A DNA stretch of 64,000 nucleotides, taken from assembly GCF_010183535.1 (NCBI RefSeq), contig NC_071331.1, positions 9,734,001-9,798,000 of the forward strand, read 5' to 3'. The stretch comes from Caenorhabditis remanei. Lineage: Eukaryota; Nematoda; Chromadorea; Rhabditida; Rhabditidae. Shown in pieces: positions 57,005 to 64,000 of the stretch. Position 1 is the stretch's first letter. Every line of letters starts with the position of its first letter. The notes beneath the pieces were generated by a model that ran no database searches, was not told the DNA's origin, and saw only the letters and a list, made by a program, of their open reading frames with translations. The position numbers were made by a program, and so were the translations under genes.

Positions 57005-58190
57005 ATTATAGATTATGGGTATCAGGATCAAGAAGGACTTCCCGTCGTACGATGTCTTCATCGTCATCTTCGACGATGAGAAGGTGAGGGAAACTGGGCT
57101 AAAAAAGGGACAATCTGAAATTGTTCCGTCTGGATAGAGACCTTACTTGGAAATGGTTGAGACTGGGGCTGTGGAGACGAGTGCTTTCCTATAGCAAATT
57201 TTACGCCGATTCCGAATCTGTAACTAGTTTTTGCAACAGGAGTCCTCGAGTAAAGTTACTCCCATTTATGTGATAGCCTACTGTCGAAAAAATAAAGTTT
57301 CGAGAAGGATTTCAAAAAAATTTTCGCGGGCTGTAACACGCAAGCGTATGAAGTTATGGGTGGAGCTTAAACTGCAAGCGGCGCGGTTCTTAATTTGGAA
57401 AAAACAACTGGAAAGAACCGCGCCGCTTAATTAAGCTTGCAGTAAAAGCTCCGCCCACAACTTCATGCGCTTGCGTGTTCCAGCCCGCGAAATTTTTTTT
57501 TGAAAATCCTTGTCGAAACTTTATTTTTTGGACAGTAGTGCAGAAGTGAAAAGTTTCCGGAGTCTCAAAATCGACTTTACCTACATAACTTTTCGAAAGT
57601 TTTGTTTGGTTCTTGATTGTCCCATATATCACAGAAATATTCTGCTGCCGGAGAGTGTTAAATGCGCATCTAATTTGCTCAAAATGGTTTCGAAATGGAA
57701 AACATGATTTGCAGTTCTTTTCAGACCTGTAAAGCTCGAAAAAAACATTTGATATTTTTCAACAACGAGATCATTCTGCGAAGTTTCCGATAAATTAGAT
57801 TTGCATTTAACACCCTCGGCAGCAGACCATAAATTTATGATGTATAAATTTAGTTTTGAGACTTTGGAAACTGCTCACTTTTGCACTAGGTTCTTACGAT
57901 CTCGTGAATAACTTTTCTCACAGACTTCAACTGCAAACTCTGATGAAATATTCGGAATAAGGGTGTAATTTGCTATATGACTGTATCTGTCTCAACTTGG
58001 AATTCCGATCCCATTCGGATCAATTCCTACAGAAAGAACCCGTGTAACTTATGAATATCTTGCAGAAGATGGCACTGATGGATCCAAATCAAGAAATCGA
58101 TGCGCCGGTGCCCTTCAAAAAACACCAAATAGATTGGAGAGGTGGTTGAAAAGATGAGGAAGAAGTTGGGCAGTCTTAATGACTGCCCAA
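57005..58190 (+). pseudogene. partial copy of the last two exons of the mucin-like gene, right arm
   Basis: After an acceptor (TTTATTATAG) the block to 57083 encodes MGIRIKKDFPSYDVFIVIFD plus DEK, then GTGAGG. A MITE (57281-57535) sits in the intron. The last exon begins after CTTGCAG (58064) and reads KMALMDPNQEIDAPVPFKKH, then QIDWRGG and TGA at about 58149-58151. In the intact gene IDW continues IVFYGC, so the end is truncated. The left-arm partner differs in this region, so the two remnants decay independently. Confidence 0.75.
57281..57535. mobile_element. TA-flanked MITE (255 bp), right arm only
   Basis: The ends are CTGTCGAAAAAATAAAGTTT and its near-complement ACTTTATTTTTTGGACAG. The inner parts also fold back (CACGCAAGCGTATGAAGTTA against AACTTCATGCGCTTGCGTG). 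TA is duplicated at 57279-57280 and 57536-57537. The left arm has the unfilled ...CCTAGTGCAG... (complement, near 34520). Tc1/mariner-type. Confidence 0.88.
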
Positions 58191-58394
58191 TTTCTTATAA
58201 TGAAACTGAGATTTAAATTTTTTGAAAACAAAATGTTTATATTAAATAAAAAGTTTTCGGTAAAACTCTCTTTTTTTAAAATTATTTCAGGTTTTAGATG
58301 CTTCTGATGAAAATGACTATTTATTCACGACATGTAAAAAATGAATATTAATAGAAAATGTGCATTAAAGGCGTATTGTGGTCTGTTGTGATGC

Positions 58395-60155
58395 TTTCAT
58401 ATAAGAGATTGTAAATTTCAAAAAAAAAAGTTTTCAAGTGAAAACGTTAAGTTTTAAAGAAAAACTGTAGTGATTATACTTTGTTTCTAGAATGTTATAT
58501 TCCTCCTACTTTTACATGTATAAATATACAATTTCCAACATTGAGTCATAAAAATAGTTGAAAAGCGTATAAGTTGAAGAAGTCTGGTTTTTTTTCATAC
58601 ATTTGTTTTCATTATTTCAGCTTTGTTATTATCAGTTTATTATGTCAAGTCAACCAATACAAATAATGTGACATAAAAAATGGAACAGTGAGGAAAAAAA
58701 ATATACAGAAATTTGAATTCAGAATTTCTGTATAATTTACAACAAAAAAAATATTACGTGAGAAATATACAGAAATTTAAATCCAAAATTTCTGTATAAT
58801 TTAAAAAAAAGATAACGTGGAAAATATACAGAAATTTCGGATTCAAATTTCTGTATAATTAAAAAAAGTTTAACGTGGAAAATATACAGAAATTTCGGAT
58901 TCAAATTTCTGTATATTTTCCAACAAAAAAAAGAAACAGATAATTCTACTCAGGTTCTCCATCTTTTCAGATCCCCAATCCTCATTTGACGTCTAGGATT
59001 TAAATCTAGTTGACACTGTTTAGAAGTTCAGCAATCATGTCTGAAAAATTCATAGTTCTTGTCGAGACCAGACTCTTTTCTTACCTGTCTGAGTGTACTT
59101 GATCATCAGAATATACATCACAAATAGATAATTGATTTGAAGTGTCTCCGAGATAATTAGGCTATTTTGAATATATTCATTTCCAAGAAAAACAAAAAGA
59201 TGACGTGTAATTTCATGATGGCTATCCAATTTTTTCAAAGAGAATATAGATACAATGCATTCTACAAGCCAGGTAAGTATCATTATTCATTGAAAAACTG
59301 CTTTTTACAGATTATTAAAAGTACCTGTTGATAAATAGAAGAACAATTTTAAAAATATGTGTGTGGATTATATTCAAAATAGCCTAATTATCTCGGAGAC
59401 ACTTCAAATCAATTATCTATTTGTGATGTATATTCTGATGATCAAGTACACTCAGACAGGTAAGAAAAGAGTCTGGTCTCGACAAGAACTATGAATTTTT
59501 CAGACATGATTGCTGAACTTCTAAACAGTGTCAACTAGATTTAAATCCTAGACGTCAAATGAGGATTGGGGATCTGAAAAGATGGAGAACCTGAGTAGAA
59601 TTATCTGTTTCCTTTTTTTGTTGGAAAATATACAGAAATTTGAATCCGAAATTTCTGTATATTTTCCACGTTAAACTTTTTTTTAATTATACAGAAATTT
59701 GAATCCGAAATTTCTGTATATTTTCCACGTTATCTTTTTTTTTAATTATACAGAAATTTTGGATTTAAATTTCTGTATATTTCTCACGTAATATTTTTTT
59801 GTTGTAAATTATACAGAAATTCTGAATTCAAATTTCTGTATATTTTTTTTCCTCACTGTTCCATTTTTTATGTCACATTATTTGTATTGGTTGACTTGAC
59901 ATAATAAACTGATAATAACAAAACTGAAATAATGAAAACAAATGTATGAAAACGAGAGCAGAGCCAAAAATCACAGAGCTTGCGACAATATTCTAGCATC
60001 TTCAGATTATCGGTATATTTATACAGCAATCACACATATTTATTTTTCCATGAAAAAGCTGTAAGGGCTACATAAATTGATAGAAACTATGAGAAATGAT
60101 GCGAAAACTTTTTTTTTTTTGAAATTTACACTCTCTTATATTATAATGTATGAGT
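58395..60155. mobile_element. large foldback element with internal hairpin tandem repeats
   Basis: The sequence folds about 59272. Strong pairing runs from 58592 to 59952 (TTTTCATACATTTG to CAAATGTATGAAAA), with weaker, diverged pairing outward to about 58395 and 60155 (ATATAAGAGATTGTAAATTT against AAATTTACACTCTCTTATAT). Each half holds four tandem units of about 55-60 bp (58703-58925 and 59622-59841). Each unit is itself a small palindrome, ATACAGAAATTT...AAATTTCTGTAT. The left arm has no counterpart, though the exact site of gain or loss is unclear. Confidence 0.75.
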
Positions 60156-60159
60156 TTCG

Positions 60160-60420
60160 GCGAGTTCATTTTCATACTTCAAGAACTTTTTAATTCGGTC
60201 CACAACCCACTGGAAGCGGGCGCCGGAAAGTTTGGTCATTGAGAAGGTCGAAGAAAATTGGTGGCCGTGGCCTAGAAATTCGACTTCGGAAACGTTGATT
60301 TTTTGAATTTTGACGGTATTTTGGATTATTTTCGTTATATTTCTTCAATAAATTCGATAGAAGACGGAAAATATTAAGAGAAAAACACTAAGAACTATCG
60401 AAATTTTTTCACAAGACTTT
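60160..60420. other. right-arm-only stretch with a repeat-like sequence
   Basis: Contains GAGTTTCGGCGAGTTCATTT and GGTGGCCGTGGCCTAGAAAT, a kind of sequence often dispersed in Caenorhabditis genomes. No gene seen. The dispersed repeat that also occurs at 2460-3110 follows it. Confidence 0.4.
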
Positions 60421-60930
60421 AAGAATCAGTCCCGAAGTGTGTTATCACATTTACTCTTAAAGAACTGTATGATTTAATGAAGCTCATGAAAATTTCTCAT
60501 GACAATCAGTATTTGAAACAGAAAAAAAAACAAAAGTTATTATTCATTTCAAATTTTTCTGTTTCAAGCTAGTCCAAAAACTTGAGAATTGTTTTAATTT
60601 ATAATTACCTGAATTTAACATCAATCAGATCTAATCATGAGGAACGGTTACTATGTAACTAAAACTGATCTTGCTAGTTTTTGGGAAAAGCAGATCTGTA
60701 GTTGGAAATTTAGAACATTCATGTCAGATGGAAAGATTATTCGGATTTCTCAAAACATATTTTTCCAGTTTCGGTTTCATTTGAACTTGTTTCATGATAA
60801 TGAATTGTCAATGACGTTTTTCTCATCATCTTACTCTATTTTCTTTTCTAGTCACCAGCTGAGCACGAAAAAAAATCAAATAAGTTTTATTAGAAGGAAG
60901 TAAAAATGGCATGAACTTTTTCTAGCCGGT
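60420..60930 (+). repeat. dispersed repeat, right-arm copy
   Basis: Matches 2570-3095 directly and part of 33540-33780 inverted. It retains CCCGAAGTGTGTTAT at the start, which the left arm lacks, so the left arm seems to have lost part of it. Confidence 0.65.
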
Positions 60931-61634
60931 GAGATAATTTCAGAAAAACGTCCCCGTTTCAGATATTGTTCAATCTGTTCTCCACATAAACACCGTTTGA
61001 TAAATAGCATTTACCAGAATAGCATAGAAGTGAAAATTTTTTATCCGGAAGTCGGAAGTAGACCTTTTTGCAAATATACAAAAAGTCCAAGAGATCATAA
61101 TTTTCGCAAAAATCAGTGGAAAAATTTCTTCTAAATTTCACAGGTATGAAATGACGGAAGTCGGAAGTAGACTTTCCTAATCCGGAGGTCAGAAATTGGA
61201 AGTGAGAATTCCATGCAACTTTAGTCGGTACCAATAAAAATAGAAATTAGAAAAATTCATGTTAGGAGGGATACTTGCTTGGATCCCACAAAACACTTTC
61301 TCAGTTTCAGTACCCTTTTAACTTGTAGCATGTTTAGAAAAATCAGTGTGTCGTGTGTTGCCCTTTCTTTTGACTCTCCCTTAACCTGGTTTCCCATCCC
61401 TATCATCTCTTTTCCGTTCCGTATTGTTATTAGAAAAATAAAGAGATTTCTTAGAGCACGTTTATCAAATTATAGCTGTTTCAGATTTGTTTCGAAAGTT
61501 TTTCCACATAAACACCCATCAATAAATTACAACAATTCAAAATAAATTCCCTCCCTTTATTTCGATTGACAATAAATTAATTTATCGAAACAGTTTCTTT
61601 TTGACATCTCTTGCTTGGGAGCTGAACATTTCTT

Positions 61635-61755
61635 TTCTGAAAATAAACCACGCCCCCTCCAGCTGTCTCGGCAACAGCTAAAAGGTGTGGGGTATTGGTT
61701 AACTATCATTGATGGGACAGCTAAAAGAGGGCGTGGCCTATTATCAGAGTCGGAA
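61635..61755. mobile_element. small hairpin MITE, right-arm copy
   Basis: AAAATAAACCACGCCCCCTC and GAGGGCGTGGCCTATTATC flank GGTTAACTATCATTGATGGG. Mirror of 32640-32755. Confidence 0.6.
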
Positions 61756-61942
61756 GGTTCAGTCCACAATCATCGAACGTCATTTTACTGCTATAATAAT
61801 AACTCGGGAAAATGTCAACTTTTGATGAATATCTGAAACTGAAAACTTAGCAGAAAATTCATTGAGATGTACCAATGAAATTTCTGAAACTGAGCTAGTT
61901 AACTTTTTAGAGTCCAATAAAACAATTGCTAGCAGACAAATC

Positions 61943-61946
61943 ATGC
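61943..61946. other. unoccupied target site of the LTR element
   Basis: ATGC inside CAAATCATGCGTTTTGTTT. In the left arm the same sequence is interrupted by the LTR element, with ATGC on both sides. This is the pre-insertion state. Confidence 0.9.
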
Positions 61947-62348
61947 GTTTTGTTTGCATAAAAAATTTTACTGTAACAGCTCCATTGTAAAATAGACGTG
62001 TCAAAAATTCCGAGATACGGGTAAATTCCTTTTCCCCCGCTTTTCTTACTATGAAGTCGTTTCTACTGTCGCCACTTTCCCATCAAAAACTAGACTTACA
62101 AAATCTCCAGTCGGGGAAGTGTTTCATTCCGTAGCATACCTTTTACAATTACAATATTTAAACAAAATTTTTGACCCACACGAAATGTCAGTTCCTAATT
62201 GCCTGTATTATCACTTTGATTTTTATCCCAAAACTTTCTTTTTCTCCCAATTACCCGTCCCTAACATCTTCCTTCTCCTCCAGACACCGACAGGGACGTA
62301 TACTTGTTACATAAGACATGAAAAGAGATAAAATCTTCTAAAGAAAAA

Positions 62349-62371
62349 AGAGAGAGAGAGAGAGAGAGAGG
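62349..62371. repeat. (GA)n microsatellite at the palindrome edge
   Basis: About eleven GA units in a purine-rich tract, present only on the right side. Confidence 0.9.
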
Positions 62372-62400
62372 ACAGAAAGGGTCAGTTCTTATCTTGTCGT

Positions 62401-64000
62401 CCTAATCTTTTTGATACAATGACCGAACAGAAGAGAAGGCGAAACATGAAAACTATGTCCAGTAAGAAATAGTTACAACAAGAAACAGAAAATTATTCGC
62501 TGTTTGGTTTCATTTCTCGTTTTTGAATTTTTCAGTTTCTTGTGTCGCATAACAATCATAGTGGTTATGTAACCGAGATACATTTGACGATCTCTTTTTA
62601 GAAATGTAAGCAAGACACGCCCGAAAATTCCAGCACTTTGTAAAAAGATACAATTTACAGTTTCAATAACGTATTTTTGCATGAATTTTTGGAGAACCAT
62701 TGCTGATCTTTTTGAAACCGTTTGAAAATCTTTTAGTCAACTGAAAAAAAGCAAAACATTCGTACTCTCTTGAACATTTTCAAATGCTCAACAATTACTG
62801 TTATGCCCAGTACCTTGAACATGAATGTATTCGGGCAACAGTTTTCTGATTGCGTGACGATAATGAATGAAAAATATTTATACAAATTCACTGATATAAA
62901 TTTTCAGAAAATTTTTATGTGAAAGATATGTATCATACAAAATTATACAAATTTCACCACAAAAAATCAAAAAAGGGACCTTTCCTCAAGTAAAACTTAA
63001 ATAATAACGACACGAAGTGAAGCTGAAAGCTACACATCGAAACAGGAAAAAAAAGCTTACTAACTTTCCGATCAGTGATATGAAAACTATAAACTAATAT
63101 CCATGTTTCAATCAATGATAGAGGTGGAGGCTTACTCGAAAATTCAATGAACTGAAAATTCAATGAATTGCAATTGACGACATCACAATTCTAGAGAAAA
63201 TTTTTGCAATAATTGAAATCGACGCCCGAAATTGGGTTCATATGTTTTAAGTAAAATTTCATTTCTGCATATTATCAGTAGACCTAACTTTATTACAGTT
63301 GATGATGTTCAGCCCAATTATTTAAGCGCAGTAATGCTTGTTGTTTAGATTATTGATGAAAATTCACAAAGTCCTATTATTTTTCTTTTTGAAATGAACG
63401 AAACTTAACAATTTTCAGAAACCGCTCATTTCAAAAAATATTTGAGAATCGATATTTAATATCTGAAATATCTGGCTGAAAAAGTTTGACAAAACCTTTT
63501 CAATCTGAATTGCTTTAATGAAAGAGGAACGATTGTGAAATCCATATCATAATACTTTAGTGGTTTTAATGAAACTGTAAAAGTTGTGGTTGTTGTGCAG
63601 CTACTTCAGAAGACAAGTGGAGTCAAGATGTTTATTATTTCCTTCAATCGAAAATTATAAAACTGCGAAGACATATTTTTTTCGATATTACTAGCACGGA
63701 ATATGCACATCTAGTCACTGTATCAGACTTGTCGAACTTCGGAAAGTGCCGGGCCTTGCAGGTGGAAATATCTGCCGGGCGAGCCAAGAGAAATTTCGGC
63801 CGGCCCGGCCCGGCCCGGCCCGGTCAAGAAAAATCTCGGCCCGGCCCGATTTTTGACAAGTCTGATTTTTATTGTTTCAATGAACATATATAGTTATTTC
63901 TTATTCAAGTATAACATTTCCAATTTATGACATAAATTAATTGGTAACTAATTGCTAAAAAGTTTACATTTCCCACTCCGAAATTCAACAATCCCCGTTT
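62401..64000. other. intergenic right flank
   Basis: No gene is supported. Contains an AT-rich stretch and a GGCCCGG-rich tract at 63740-63870. Short frames at 62473-62700 and 62954-63163 lack domains, signal peptides or splice partners. Confidence 0.5.
63740..63875. repeat. GGCCC-rich inverted repeat
   Basis: The CCGGCCCGGCCCGG run and its flanks fold back (GACTTGTCGAAC at the left, TTTTTGACAAGTCTG at the right). It resembles the ends of the foldback element in intron 2 of the 21.4 kb gene. Its GC content contrasts sharply with the surroundings. Confidence 0.7.

Larger units (their letters stand above)
45202..62400 (-). repeat. right arm of the giant inverted repeat
   Basis: Reverse complement of 28370-44770. 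It lacks the LTR element but has its own insertions: 51890-53623, 57281-57535 and about 2.2 kb between 58370 and 60590. The outer limit near 62400 is where homology with the left arm (CGACACAGATAAGAA) ends. A GA repeat at about 62349-62371 lies close to the edge. Confidence 0.92.

Noticed and set aside
58703..58925. Regular spaced repeats resembling a CRISPR array
   Set aside because: The units are self-complementary tandem repeats without unique spacers, in a eukaryotic foldback element.
28370..62400. Palindrome as an assembly artefact joining two haplotypes head to head
   Set aside because: Not excluded, but made unlikely by the rising divergence away from the centre, the arm-specific insertions with clean duplications, and the unique spacer. 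Long reads would settle it.

Overview
The window looks like a piece of a nematode nuclear genome, most likely Caenorhabditis. The DNA is AT-rich. Genes are split by very short introns (about 45-50 nt) with GT...TTTTCAG borders. The 14.7 kb gene resembles the nematode-specific DUF281/C6 secreted family, and the intergenic DNA is packed with foldback MITEs, Helitrons and non-LTR elements. No species is claimed, and no tRNA, rRNA, CRISPR or bacterial feature is supported.

Layout. 1-1.5 kb: end of an RTE-like non-LTR retrotransposon (minus strand, broken by a stop). 1.5-8.7 kb: gene-poor, with small inverted repeats. 8.7-12.2 kb: a 5'-truncated CR1/Sam-like non-LTR element with an intact endonuclease/reverse transcriptase frame. 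13-20 kb: two small secreted-protein genes (14.7-15.5 plus; 16.5-17.5 minus) between two copies of a duplicated block. The second copy was split by a 1.5 kb Helitron, and the first copy is the unfilled site. 20.1-21.2 kb: a foldback element. 21.4-26.5 kb: an 11-exon gene for an 852-residue secreted Ser/Thr-rich, mucin-like protein.

28.4-62.4 kb is the main structure: a giant inverted repeat (palindrome) with about 16-17 kb arms around a 431-bp spacer (44771-45201). Each arm carries one copy of a 19-exon mucin-like gene, transcribed outward, with the same design as the 21.4 kb gene: signal peptide, SKIYFF.TSCT motif, Ser/Thr-rich modules, C-terminal globular domain. Each arm also carries a partial copy of the gene's last exons. 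The arms are almost identical near the centre and increasingly different outward. Because the arms mirror each other, each one shows the empty site for insertions in the other. This dates and delimits a 3.7 kb LTR retrotransposon (left arm, ATGC target duplication), a 1734-bp foldback element (right arm, TGA duplication) and a 255-bp TA-flanked MITE (right arm).

The LTR element has paired LTRs, a primer-binding site and a polypurine tract, but only one 578-codon frame with no recognisable gag or pol domain. Its leader holds five tandem hairpins whose stems change in compensating pairs while the loop motif is conserved. This is the strongest candidate here for an undescribed functional RNA. 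The last 1.6 kb (62.4-64 kb) has no gene that I can support.
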